A stretch of DNA of 64,000 bases from SURF-28 sp034521465 (GCA_034521465.1 JAXHMN010000008.1:434001-498000), one strand, 5' to 3'. Positions 44,301-53,893 are shown, numbered from the stretch's first letter. Numbers and translations: made by a program. Notes: a model not told the origin generated them from the letters alone.

Positions 44301-46448
44301 AAATAAGCGGGCATTTTCTAATGCAACGCTCATACTATTTGTTAAGGTTGTCAATAGACGAACGTCAGATTCGCTAAATGCATTTTCACGATCAATGTTT
44401 TGAAGTGATATATAACCTTTTACTACTTCACCGACAACAAGCGGAACAAAGAGAAGTGATTTCGGCATTTCAGTTCCTTCAACTACCTTCATTCCGTATT
44501 TTTTAGCCGCTTTTATATAATTATCATTAATGAGGATTAGTTTTCTATTCTTTATTAAATGGTCTCTAAGTTTATCATACTTTCTACCTTTTGGATAAAA
44601 TCTTTCTCCTTTTTCAATCAAATAGTTAAAAGTTTCGGTTTTTTCATCATGATTGAAACTCGCGATTGCAACAACTTGCGTATCAAATATTTTATGTATT
44701 TGATCGCCGACTAAATCGTAAATTGCCTGCAACTCAACTTGCTTAACTAATCCTTCCTGCACACTGTTAATTACACCAAGTTCTGTATTTCTCTGCTGCA
44801 TTTCACTCAATAATATTTTTGTCTCTTCGAACAGTTTTGCATTTTGTAAAGTGACACCCATATTTGTCGATAAGGTTGTAAGAAGACGGACGTTGTTTTC
44901 ATCATAGGCATTTTTTTCATAACTCTGAATGCTTACTACACCGAGTATCTGATCATTAAAGAGAATCGGCACACCGAGATAAGTTTCCGTTAAATCTGCA
45001 TCGCCGATACCGGCATCGATAAGTGCTCCGAATTTTTCCTGTTCTTCAAAATTCAAAAGCAGAAGAGGTTTTCTTGATTTAATAACTTTTGAAGTTAATC
45101 CCGAACCTAATTTAAACGGTTCGACAATCTGATAACCTTTATAATAAGAATAAGGAACTGTAATGAGCTCTTGCTCGCGATCCAACAAAAGAATTTCCGT
45201 TACCTCTGCTTTAAATATTTCTTTTATCTTATCACCGACAATTTTAGTAACGGTGTTAACATCCAACTGTTTCGACATCGCTTCACCGACACTGTTAATT
45301 ATTGCTAGTTCGGCTTTTCGTTGTTCGGTTTGTTTAAGAAGGTGAACGGTTTCATCAAACAATCTTGCATTTTCAAGAGCGACACTCATACTGTTTGCTA
45401 AAGTAGTGAGGAGTCTAACGTCCGCATCACTGAAAGCATGTTCCCTATCTAAATTTTGAAGACTTACGCAACCTCTAACTTCATTGCCGACAATGAGCGG
45501 TACAAACAGTAAGGATTTCGGCAGCCGCGTTCCCGGAACGGGCGTATGTCTTTCACCGGTTATTTCATAAATTTTTACGTCGGCGTCTTCATTTACTAAA
45601 AGCTGTGATGCATTATTGATAATCCACTTACGAATTTCATTTAACGGACGCGGTTCTGGGTATAACCTCTCACCGTCTTCAAATAAATACCGGAAGTGTT
45701 CCATATCATTTTCGAGATCGAATGTATAAATACCGGTGACTTGCGCATCAAACAAATCACGTAATCGATTACCGACTAAATCATAAATGCCTTGTAAATC
45801 CATTTCGGCAACTAAACCCTGCTGCACACTATTGATTACAGCTAGTTCTGCGGTTCGTTGTTCTGTTTCTTTTAATAGTTTTTTTGATTCTTCAAATAGT
45901 TTCGCATTCTGTAATGCAATGCCCATATTTGTTGAAAGAGTTTGCAATAGCTTTACGTTATTTTCTGTATACACACCTTTAGTATAACTTTGAACACTTA
46001 CAACACCCAAAACTCTCTCGTTAAATAAAATTGGTACACCTATATAGGACTCGGTTTTATCTTCATCAGTTTGAATTATTGCACCGTTTTTCACCTGATC
46101 ATCTAAGCTATTAAGTAAAAGAGGTTTTTGTGTTTCAATAACTTTTGAAGTTAGTCCTTCGCCCAATTTAAATGGTTCAAAAGTTCTATAACCCTTATAA
46201 TAAGAGTAAGGTATTTCAATCGTATTGGTTTCGTGGTTAAGCAGAAGAATCTCAGTTACTTCAGTTTGAAATATTTCCTTAACTTTGTCTCCCACAATTT
46301 TGGTAACTGTGTGGATATCCAGCTGCTTGGACATTGCTTCACCTACACTGTTAATTATCGCAAGCTCTGCTTCGTTTTGCGCTAATTGAATTTTCAGCAA
46401 TTCATTTTCACCGGATGATATATCTGTTCTTTGTGTGGCAGCTTTCAT
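41358..46448 (-). CDS. Cytosolic histidine kinase with eight tandem GAF domains (three frameshifts)
   Basis: About 1,690 residues without signal peptide or TM. Eight GAF domains follow one another, each joined by a short helix (ALENARLFDET, LLEETEQRTAELAVINSVQ). Two GAF types alternate: one with VTKIVGDK and PYSYYKGY (positions 1, 3, related 8), the other with IYDLVG and ARLPKSLLFVPL-like cores (2, 4, 7). They are followed by a histidine kinase: H-box GIAHEIKNPLNFVNNF, N-box ISNGCYES, G boxes VRDNGSGIP and GKGTGLGLSISYD. Frameshifts near 43935, 43258 and 41670; the last cuts the N-box. Reading on gives the end EFIIKLPKK at 41358. It lies between a free receiver and a REC-PP2C gene, likely partners. 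The GAF ligands are unknown. Confidence 0.88.
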
Positions 46449-46483
46449 TCTTTTTCCGTTTATTCAGTTTCTATAATTTGTAA

Positions 46484-46852
46484 TTATTTAGGTAGAACTT
46501 TCCCTTTCAACTGAGCGAAATCAATCGGCTTGGTCATGTAATCATCAGCGCCGTACTCAACCGCTTGTTTATAATTATTTTGATCTCCGTACGCAGTGAT
46601 CATCGCAACTTTTAAATCCGGATAATTATTTTTTATCCACTTTAATAACTCCAAACCGTTCATACCGGGCATGTTTATATCGGATAATATTTGGTTAACG
46701 TTTTCGGTTCCATTTAACTCAAGATAGTCTTTCGCCTCTTCGCCGGAGAATGCAAATAAAAATGCGAGCTGACCGGTTTTAATTTCTTTTCTAAAGCGCT
46801 GTTCAAATAAAAGCTTCATATCTTTTTCGTCATCGACAACCATTATCTTCAT
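46484..46852 (-). CDS. Stand-alone response regulator receiver (CheY-like)
   Basis: 122 residues forming only a receiver: VVDDEKD at 5-11, phosphoacceptor Asp58 in LSDINMPGMNGLEL, TAYGD with the switch Thr, MTKPID with the conserved Lys. It is closely similar to the receiver of the REC-PP2C protein encoded on the other side of the histidine kinase, suggesting duplication and a shared kinase. Without an output domain it may compete for phosphoryl groups or bind a partner. It lies 39 bp after phosphatase J and 35 bp before the kinase. The frame is intact. Confidence 0.9.
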   Translation of the reverse strand: MKIMVVDDEKDMKLLFEQRFRKEIKTGQLAFLFAFSGEEAKDYLELNGTENVNQILSDINMPGMNGLELLKWIKNNYPDLKVAMITAYGDQNNYKQAVEYGADDYMTKPIDFAQLKGKVLPK

Positions 46853-46891
46853 TGCTTTACCCCTTTAAATAATTTCACAAAATTTTATTAA

Positions 46892-49800
46892 TTATTTCAC
46901 TTTAATTACAACGAATGTAATATCATCATCCGGTTCGGCTTCACCCGTCCATTCAAAAGCATTCATTTTAAGCCGCTCGATAATTTGTTCAGGTGATTTT
47001 TCAGCGACTTTATGAAAATCATTTTGTACTCTTTCATAACCGTAAAGTTCTTTTTCACTATTAAATAATTCCGGATAGCCATCACTCATAATCAGCAATG
47101 TATCACCGGTGTTTAATTCGGTTTCTTTTATTGCATAGGGAAAAGAATCGACAGCGCCAAGCGGCATTCCTTTTAACACAATCTCTTCAAGCTGTTTTGT
47201 TTGATTGCGGAAAATTAACGTTGGCGGCATTCCGGCAGTTGACATTATCATTTTGTTTTGCTTGATTTTCATAACGGTCATACACATTGTTAATAAATGC
47301 ATATCCATGTGTTTGATACATCTTGAAATTTCGCTGAATGTAAAAAGTATATCCGGGTTTGCAGCATGAGTGCTGAATAAACTTTTAGCCGCAGTTACCA
47401 TTGTGCCGGCTTTCATTCCGTGTCCGGTTGCATCACCAACTACAACCGTTAGTGTTCCATCCATCCCAACATGGAAATCATAATAGTCGCCTCCGACTTC
47501 GGTTGCGGTTTTCATGTATACAGCAATATCAAGATGTGGGAGTTGCGGTAATTTTTTGGGAAGCATTGATAACTGAAGTTGGCGAGCTTCTTCTAATTCT
47601 TTCGACTTACGATCATTTTCAGCTTGAACAGCTCTCGCTTGTGCTTCCGCAGCTACTGCTCTAAGTTCAGCTTCTTGAATTTTTTGTTTTTCTCTTTCTT
47701 GTCTTAATATTCTTTTACGTTGCAATCTATCTATGCCGAAAACAAGTGCAATGAATAGAAATACGTAACTGATATACGCCGCGGTTGTTCTGTACCAAGG
47801 CGGAGCTATGGTAATTGCTAAAGTTCTCTCCTCAATACCCGGAACTCCAAAACCACTAAGAGCTTTTATACGCAGCGTATATTCACCCGGTTCGAGATTT
47901 GTAAATGATGCAAAATTTTTATCCGTGAAAATCCAGTGATCATTAAATCCCTCTAATCTATAGCTGACTCTGTTTTTTGAGGGACGCGAATAATGAAGAG
48001 AAGCGAAGTCAAATGAAACATCATTTTGTGCGTAAGATAAATTAAGTTCGTCCAATTCATAAATTGAATCGTCAAGTTTTAGTTGACTCGTTTTATCAAA
48101 TAAAGAGACATCGGAAATTGTAATGTTGGAAATTATCGGAATTGGTGGACTTGTGTTTTCCGTGCTTGGGAAAAATGCAGTCAGTCCGTTGAATGAACCG
48201 AAGAAAATTTCACCGTCACGCGTAATTGCCGCCCCGCCGCCGAATCCGCCCGGAACGCCGTCTTTGCTGTCGTAATTTGAGGTTGACCAGCTTCCATCAT
48301 CATGCTCTGTCAACTTGGTAATTCCGCCGCTGCTGCTTACCCAAATGTTTCCTTCAAAATCTTCTATTATTCCGTTAATGCCGGTAATCGGCAGATCGGG
48401 AATTGATGAGTTAGATATAAATTGATTAGTTTCGGGAATGAATCTGTAAAACCCGGAAGGATAAATTGTAATCCACAATCTTCCTTGACTATCTTCAAAT
48501 ATTTTAGTCGTACTGAAAATTGATGCCGTATGAACATCCAAGTAATGATGAGAAAATTTATTAGTTGAAACGTCGTATCTAATTATTCCTTTTTCATTTG
48601 CACCAATCCAAATATCGCTCGGATATTTTCTGCTTCCCAGTGTAAATGTGACCTCAAAATAATCCGGAAAATCGTTTTTATTTTTTTCGATTTCTACTTT
48701 TCTTTTTAGTTGACTGGTTAACTCCCCGTTAAGTTCAATTAACCGAATTCCATACCACGCAGGATTCTCCGGTGGTTTTACGTTGAAGTTATTATAAGAA
48801 TGTCCTACATCCGTGCTGTAAAATGCAGAGTATTCACCGGGGGAAATAGTTATCACATCAATACTCAATCTGTTTTTGTAACCTCCGCCGTCGTGAAAAG
48901 TTTTTTTGATTTCGTTCATAGACCAAATATCATTTCCATCCGTAGTTTTTATACCGCCGTAGTCAAACATACCTTGAGGATGATTCCCTTCCCCGAGACA
49001 GACAACTAGAAAGTCGGTTGCTTCCGATACGGAAAATTTTTGTTCTAAATTTGCTGCTTCGCCTACTTCAGTTAAGTTAACCTCTGATTCACTGTTCGCA
49101 ATAACGTTTTTTATTTCGGAAATAAATTCATCCCCGTAGCGTCTGTTCATCGTAGATGGAAGATTTTTTAATTCTTTTGTAATGGTGTCAAAAATAAATC
49201 CACCTACACTAGTGCTTAGAATTAGTTTATTTTTAGGCATGTACTCTATCGAGCGTATTACTTCCGCACCCGCTGTTCTCATATCTCTGTCAATTACTTT
49301 AAAACTTTCGGTCTTGCCGGTAACTAAACTATAACTTGATATTTTGTGAATACTGCTGGAAAACCAAACATTGTTATTGTCATCAATAGCAAAGTTGTAA
49401 ACATTTGAAGAGTCAGTATAAATTTCCGGCAACGGTATGCTTAGCTGATCATAATTTTTGTCCTTAATATTGAATCTATAAAATCCACCTCTATCTGTAC
49501 TTGCAATGAGTTCAGCAGGATTGAAAGAATTAATTTTTAGGTCGGTAGAAATTGCACGTGTTGATTGTCCGGAATTTACTTTATCATAAGTGTGGTATCT
49601 AAAAGGTTTTCTATTCGGATCGAATTTGATGATTCCGTTATCACCGAGCCCAATCCAATAGACTCCGAATTTATCTACAAATTTTGTTACGGCATATTGT
49701 CCAATGCCTCGTTCTTTAAATTCTTTTCCTAAATCAAGAAATTCAAACTTTTCGGTACCGGGGTCAAATTTTATGATGCCGTTAGGAATGGAACAGAGAA

Positions 49801-50683
49801 GAAATGTGCCGTCTTTTCTTTCATTAATATTGAAGAAAAAAGAATCGTTCGAGGAACTTAAAAATCTGTTCAAGTCTGTTTTATACTCAAGTGTAAATGA
49901 TTTTGGATTATATTCAATCAATACATTTCTTCCGCCCAGCCAAATTGTTCCCCCTCGATCTTCAAAGATTTCAACAATTCCAACGGGTATTTCATTCCCG
50001 GCAAAATTAAAGGGCTCAAATTTATTGCTGGCTTCATTGTAGTAATAGATACCGGCGGTAAAAGAAGATACAAGAATATTTCCGTTGCGAAGCTGAGTTA
50101 TACCTAAAGCCCCCGCTAATTCTGTTTCAACTAAAGTATCAACGCCTTCAACTTCCATCATCATGGGAATTAAATCCCACTTTTGTTTTTCTTTATTCCA
50201 TTTCTGAACGCTTCTTCCTTGTGTACCAATCCAAAAATTCTTTTTAGTATCAATTAAGGTGTGTGCGATTTGAATATCTTGTTGAAGAGTTGCACTACCG
50301 TGCTCGATCGGGAAATGAGAAAAGGTTTCACTCTGTCTATCGAAACGATTCATAACACCCGGAGTACCGATCCACAAATTTCCATCAGCATCTTCAGTGA
50401 CAGTTTGAATATTGCTCGATGGCAGAGTAGTTGTATCGCCGGGAATATTTTTATAGACCTTAAACTCGTAACCATCATAACGGTTTAAACCGTCAGTTGT
50501 ACCGAACCAAAGGAAACCGAATTTATCTTGATAAATATTTTCAAACGGATTGAAACTTGAGCTTGAGAGTCCGTCGGCAACAGAGATATTCTCGTATAAG
50601 TAATCTTCTTGGGCAGACAAATAAAGTGAGAAAATTAAGATAAGAAATACCGCTGAGAAGAATAAAGAAAATCCTTTTTGCAT
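46892..50683 (-). CDS. Propeller sensor-PP2C phosphatase with inserted domain (J, intact)
   Basis: Intact, 1263 residues, the longest member. Signal peptide 1-24; Reg_prop propeller 30-535 and 680-840; inserted domain about 535-650 (SVSEATDFLVVCLGEGNHPQ, DIWSMNEIKKTFHDGGGYKN, SPGEYSAFYSTDVGHSYNNF, AWYGIRLIEL); Y_Y_Y about 885-960 (YRLEGFNDHWIF, FTNLEPGEYTLRIKA); TM about 968-986; coiled coil 990-1035; PP2C 1036-1263 with EVGGDYYDF, VGDATGHGMKAGTMVTAAKS, LLIMSDGYPEL and PDDDITF. It serves as the reference for repairing genes B and C, which share the insertion and the catalytic subtype. An AAGGAAGG site precedes the ATG. It is the first propeller gene behind the kinase-STAS-phosphatase core, separated by 70 bp. 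Confidence 0.92.
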   Translation of the reverse strand: MQKGFSLFFSAVFLILIFSLYLSAQEDYLYENISVADGLSSSSFNPFENIYQDKFGFLWFGTTDGLNRYDGYEFKVYKNIPGDTTTLPSSNIQTVTEDADGNLWIGTPGVMNRFDRQSETFSHFPIEHGSATLQQDIQIAHTLIDTKKNFWIGTQGRSVQKWNKEKQKWDLIPMMMEVEGVDTLVETELAGALGITQLRNGNILVSSFTAGIYYYNEASNKFEPFNFAGNEIPVGIVEIFEDRGGTIWLGGRNVLIEYNPKSFTLEYKTDLNRFLSSSNDSFFFNINERKDGTFLLCSIPNGIIKFDPGTEKFEFLDLGKEFKERGIGQYAVTKFVDKFGVYWIGLGDNGIIKFDPNRKPFRYHTYDKVNSGQSTRAISTDLKINSFNPAELIASTDRGGFYRFNIKDKNYDQLSIPLPEIYTDSSNVYNFAIDDNNNVWFSSSIHKISSYSLVTGKTESFKVIDRDMRTAGAEVIRSIEYMPKNKLILSTSVGGFIFDTITKELKNLPSTMNRRYGDEFISEIKNVIANSESEVNLTEVGEAANLEQKFSVSEATDFLVVCLGEGNHPQGMFDYGGIKTTDGNDIWSMNEIKKTFHDGGGYKNRLSIDVITISPGEYSAFYSTDVGHSYNNFNVKPPENPAWYGIRLIELNGELTSQLKRKVEIEKNKNDFPDYFEVTFTLGSRKYPSDIWIGANEKGIIRYDVSTNKFSHHYLDVHTASIFSTTKIFEDSQGRLWITIYPSGFYRFIPETNQFISNSSIPDLPITGINGIIEDFEGNIWVSSSGGITKLTEHDDGSWSTSNYDSKDGVPGGFGGGAAITRDGEIFFGSFNGLTAFFPSTENTSPPIPIISNITISDVSLFDKTSQLKLDDSIYELDELNLSYAQNDVSFDFASLHYSRPSKNRVSYRLEGFNDHWIFTDKNFASFTNLEPGEYTLRIKALSGFGVPGIEERTLAITIAPPWYRTTAAYISYVFLFIALVFGIDRLQRKRILRQEREKQKIQEAELRAVAAEAQARAVQAENDRKSKELEEARQLQLSMLPKKLPQLPHLDIAVYMKTATEVGGDYYDFHVGMDGTLTVVVGDATGHGMKAGTMVTAAKSLFSTHAANPDILFTFSEISRCIKHMDMHLLTMCMTVMKIKQNKMIMSTAGMPPTLIFRNQTKQLEEIVLKGMPLGAVDSFPYAIKETELNTGDTLLIMSDGYPELFNSEKELYGYERVQNDFHKVAEKSPEQIIERLKMNAFEWTGEAEPDDDITFVVIKVK

Positions 50684-50753
50684 AACACCTTCCTTTTGGA
50701 TAAACGATGAGAAACGTAAGGGGAGCTTTTATCCGATATTTTTATAAAATTTT

Positions 50754-52367
50754 TTACTTCCGAATAAGGTAGAGCGCAGTAATGTCATCACTTTGCGGTG
50801 TATCCTTTGTGAAGCTGCGAACATCTGCAACAAGTTCGTTTATGAACTTATCCGAACTATGGAAGCAATTATCAACACAAAACTTTTCCAATCTTTCATC
50901 AGAATATTCTTCTTCGTTTTCATTCATTGCTTCCGGTATACCGTCGGTAAACATTAAAATTCGTTCACCTTTTTCGATTACTCTTTTTTCGCCTTGATAA
51001 GGAAGTCCCATATCAAACATTCCAAAGGCAACACCGCCTGCTTCAATTTTTTCTAATTTTTTTTCTTTTCTTAAATGGAGAGATGGATTGTGACCGGCAT
51101 TAATAATATCCAATTCACCGGTCGATGGAGTTAGTATAGAAATGTAACAAGTAATAAATTTATCTGCGGTTGAGGCATTATAAATCATTTTATTAAGTTT
51201 GGCGCCTAGTTCGTCTAGAGGGATATTCATTTCGAGGTATGCGTTGAGTGAGGCGCTTAACGAACTTACTAACAACGAAGCCGGAATGCCCTTACCCGCG
51301 ACATCCGCCATTATCATTGCGATTTTACCGTTTTCTAAAACGCGGCAGTCATAAAAGTCGCCACCCACTTCTTTCGATGAAATATTAATACCGGCTAAGT
51401 CATAACCTTCGATCTCAGGTAATGTTTCAGGTATAATTCTTTTCTGAATAGTTGATGCAACAGAAAGTTCTTTTTTGATTGTTTCATTTTCCAGCGCTTC
51501 TCTGTGAAGTTCTTTGTTTTCTACTGCGCTGTGTACTTGGCGGGCGAATGCTGTGAGCAAAATTTCATCGGTATTGTCAAAAGTTTCTGTTCCGCTTCGG
51601 CTTTCTTTATCTACCAATGTAACAATATAACTATAACCTCTGTAGTCAACTTGAGTTTCTATTTTATCTTTTGATTTAAGCGTTTCAGCAACATCAATTG
51701 TACTCGGAAGTCGTAAAGTTGCAATTACTTTGTCATCACGAATAATTCTCATTATTCCTTTGGAGGCGTTCGTTAATGCAACCGCACGTTCCAAAGCTAA
51801 CTCTAATAATTGAGTGTTGTTTTCGAGTTTGCTGATCTCTATACCGGTATCAACAAGACTGTTTAATTGAAGTACTTTGTGGTTAAGTGAAAAGATCAAG
51901 TTCTTTTCGCGTATGCTTGCTACGTAAGTTTGGTATGCGTTATCGAGAAGACGAATGAATATTTGTAGGGTTATCGCGTCGAGTGAATTGAATTTTGTTT
52001 TGTCAATTTTATTACCGACGATTAATCCGAAGTAAGAATTATCTATGCATCGTAAAGTGGCAAATACTTTGTAATCCAATTCTTCCTCAAAATTCAGATT
52101 AAGCGCTTCCGAGGTTTTTAGATTATTAATAAATTCTGCACTATCTGGTTTTTGCAGATATAGTTCTTTCCACTCATCATTTTCATTTCGTTTTTGAAAT
52201 AGGTTAATATCCGAGACAAGCAGATTGCCCCTAAGAAGATGCACAAAATTTTTCCCGATATCTTTTAATGATTTTGATTCGGTTAAAATTCTGAATCCTT
52301 CTTGAAATGAGCTTACTTGAAGCGACAGCTTATCTAAGAGAGCATTATAGTTATTGGCTTCCGACAT
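50754..52367 (-). CDS. GAF-GAF-PP2C phosphatase, RsbU-like (K)
   Basis: 537 residues, cytoplasmic, intact. Two GAF-like regions (about 20-150 and 165-300; the second ends TAFARQVHSAVENKELHREA) lead through a helix (SVASTIQKRIIPETLPEIEG) into a PP2C domain of a different subtype from the rest of the array: EVGGDFYDCRV, MADVAGKGIPASLLVSSLSA, NAGHNPSLHL, LMFTDGIPEAM and SDDITALYLIRK. It follows the STAS gene by 22 bp and the anti-sigma kinase beyond, the textbook RsbW-RsbV-RsbU arrangement. It should dephosphorylate the adjacent STAS protein and thereby free the kinase's target. The divergent sequence suggests it is the ancestral core phosphatase and the others were recruited. Confidence 0.92.
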   Translation of the reverse strand: MSEANNYNALLDKLSLQVSSFQEGFRILTESKSLKDIGKNFVHLLRGNLLVSDINLFQKRNENDEWKELYLQKPDSAEFINNLKTSEALNLNFEEELDYKVFATLRCIDNSYFGLIVGNKIDKTKFNSLDAITLQIFIRLLDNAYQTYVASIREKNLIFSLNHKVLQLNSLVDTGIEISKLENNTQLLELALERAVALTNASKGIMRIIRDDKVIATLRLPSTIDVAETLKSKDKIETQVDYRGYSYIVTLVDKESRSGTETFDNTDEILLTAFARQVHSAVENKELHREALENETIKKELSVASTIQKRIIPETLPEIEGYDLAGINISSKEVGGDFYDCRVLENGKIAMIMADVAGKGIPASLLVSSLSASLNAYLEMNIPLDELGAKLNKMIYNASTADKFITCYISILTPSTGELDIINAGHNPSLHLRKEKKLEKIEAGGVAFGMFDMGLPYQGEKRVIEKGERILMFTDGIPEAMNENEEEYSDERLEKFCVDNCFHSSDKFINELVADVRSFTKDTPQSDDITALYLIRK

Positions 52368-52389
52368 CAGTGAGTTTTGATCTCCCTTG

Positions 52390-52749
52390 TCATTCTTTAT
52401 GGTTAGTCAACAACTTTAAACCCTCTTCTACATTATCCGCCTTTTCTGCGTAATGAAAGAGACCCATTATTGTAAATGTTTTATCTACCGACGGATCTAG
52501 ATTGGTGAAAAGTAATTTACCGTTAGAATCATTTAGTTTTTCGATCACTTCAATCAAAAATGAAATACCGATAGAATTGACAACTTTTGATTCGGCTAAA
52601 TTGACGATAAAACTATTCAATCCATTTTTATGATGCGATTCAAATTCATCAACTATTTTTTGTCCCCCAAGATTATTCACGTAACCGGTGGTGCTAATAA
52701 CTACGCAATCGTCTTTAATTTCCGAGCTTAACTTAAATTCAGAAACCAT
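52390..52749 (-). CDS. STAS-domain anti-sigma factor antagonist (RsbV-like)
   Basis: 119 residues, one STAS domain. The phospho-loop is SKVVNSIGISFLIEV with candidate serine 59, again preceded by Asn rather than Asp and with only one Ser. A GGGAGA site lies just upstream of the ATG. It sits between the anti-sigma kinase (10 bp) and phosphatase K (22 bp), so it is their natural partner. It is only distantly similar to the second STAS protein at 11271-11606, so the two antagonists may respond to different phosphatases or bind different targets. Confidence 0.9.
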   Translation of the reverse strand: MVSEFKLSSEIKDDCVVISTTGYVNNLGGQKIVDEFESHHKNGLNSFIVNLAESKVVNSIGISFLIEVIEKLNDSNGKLLFTNLDPSVDKTFTIMGLFHYAEKADNVEEGLKLLTNHKE

Positions 52750-52759
52750 ATTATCTCCC

Positions 52760-53177
52760 TCACACTAAATTTTTTATAATTGTTATTTTCGTTCCGTTAT
52801 GCCCGGATTCGATAATAAAGTCATCGGACATAGATTTCATTAACTTCAACCCCCACCCTCTCTTATTGCTGCTGTGAATCTTTGATTCAATTTCCGGATT
52901 AGCAACTTTTTCCGGCTCAAATCCTTTTCCGTAATCAGTTACAAGAATTGTAAGTTTTTCTTTGGTCATTGTGAACTCAACATTTACGTAAGGGTTCTCC
53001 TTCCCCCGAATGTTCAAGTCCATTAATAACTGCTTCTGTAACAAGTATTCTTGCTTCACCAATTTTGTCATCCGATATGCCGAGGTGCCCTCCCATTCTT
53101 TCTAAACCTTCGAGTGCAACCAATTCAATATCGGCAACTTTAGGAAGTTTAATTTCTAGCTTGATGTTCTTGTCCAT
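52760..53177 (-). CDS. Anti-sigma factor serine kinase, RsbW/SpoIIAB-like HATPase (one frameshift)
   Basis: A single GHKL ATPase domain of about 138 residues: N-box VTEAVINGLEHSG, G1 box VTDYGKGF, G2 box NKRGWGLKLMKSM and C-terminal strand GTKITIIKNLV. Proteins of this type phosphorylate STAS antagonists and hold a sigma factor, or another target, inactive. A frameshift near 52998 changes HSGGKENPY-like sequence to HSGEGEPLRKC-stop. It is the first gene of the array, in front of the STAS and PP2C genes. No sigma factor gene is nearby, so the held target must be encoded elsewhere or be something other than a sigma factor. Confidence 0.88.
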
Positions 53178-53385
53178 TAGTTAATCCAATTTAATTGAAG
53201 TATTAATTTCACTATCTGATTATATTTCTAAATGAATTTAAGTAATTCCGACTTGATATCCACGATAAATTTTTAGAGATTAAAAGAATCAAAGAATCTT
53301 CACATCCTCTTTTGATCTGGCAAATCTCAACTTACATTTGTAACTTAACTTTTATACATCCCTTTCTTAAATAACTTTTTACTGT

Positions 53386-53393
53386 TATCTTTG
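53386..53393 (+). promoter_or_regulatory. Bacteroidota-type -7 box
   Basis: TATCTTTG matches the TAnnTTTG -7 consensus of the Bacteroidota primary sigma factor, about 42 bp before the ATG at 53435. The -33 element is less clear (a T-rich stretch). It probably drives the plus-strand pair that follows. Confidence 0.5.
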
Positions 53394-53434
53394 CTTTCAA
53401 CAAAAATGAAGTCTTAAAAAGTGAGAATCAAAAA

Positions 53435-53893
53435 ATGAAGATATTTTTCTTATTACTTGTTGTAAATTTAATAACGTTTGCTCAACTAGACAGTAATTGG
53501 GTTTTAGTTTCCAGTGCTGGAAATTCTACAACCTATATGGAAACCAAGGATCTCAATTCTTTTAGAGGCGATGATATTTATGTTTGGGTTATGGAAAAAC
53601 ATAATCCGCCAATCATTATTGAATCAGTGGACGGCAGAATTTATAAAACAAAAACCTATTATTTGATCAATAAAAGATTGCAGCGCTACAGTCTATTGCA
53701 AATAATTTATTATAATGAAAATGACGATGTGCTAAAGAGTTTCAGTTATAACAGGAAAACCAACATTTCAAATTATCAATATAATTTCCCGGTAATGCGT
53801 GGCTCGAATGAGGAAGTAATTCTTCAGAAAATATTTGAGGTAACCGGCGTTCCGAAAAAAATCAAAGAAGAGACGAAAGAAAACGTAGAATGA
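53435..53893 (+). CDS. Secreted surface-adhesin-E-like protein
   Basis: 152 residues with signal peptide MKIFFLLLVVNLITFAQ and a single small beta domain: WVLVSSAGNSTTYMETKDL, DDIYVWVMEKHN, YKTKTYYLINKRLQRYSLLQ, IIYYNENDDVLKSF. This pattern (Trp start, D/N-rich turn, KxxYxINC-like region) is that of surface-adhesin E / CpE-like small secreted proteins, often periplasmic and of unknown function. There is no Cys. Its stop overlaps the start of the SET gene by four bases (ATGA), so the two are translationally coupled. Confidence 0.6.
   Translation: MKIFFLLLVVNLITFAQLDSNWVLVSSAGNSTTYMETKDLNSFRGDDIYVWVMEKHNPPIIIESVDGRIYKTKTYYLINKRLQRYSLLQIIYYNENDDVLKSFSYNRKTNISNYQYNFPVMRGSNEEVILQKIFEVTGVPKKIKEETKENVE

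Noticed and set aside
44000..46400. Short plus-strand open frames opposite the GAF kinase and the phosphatases
   Set aside because: They lie antisense to well-conserved domains, have low-complexity Ser/Phe/Leu-rich translations and no family motifs, as expected for shadows of AT-rich genes.
41358..46448. Phytochrome-type photoreceptor
   Set aside because: The many GAF domains suggested it, but I see no conserved Cys or DIP-type chromophore motif and no PHY domain.
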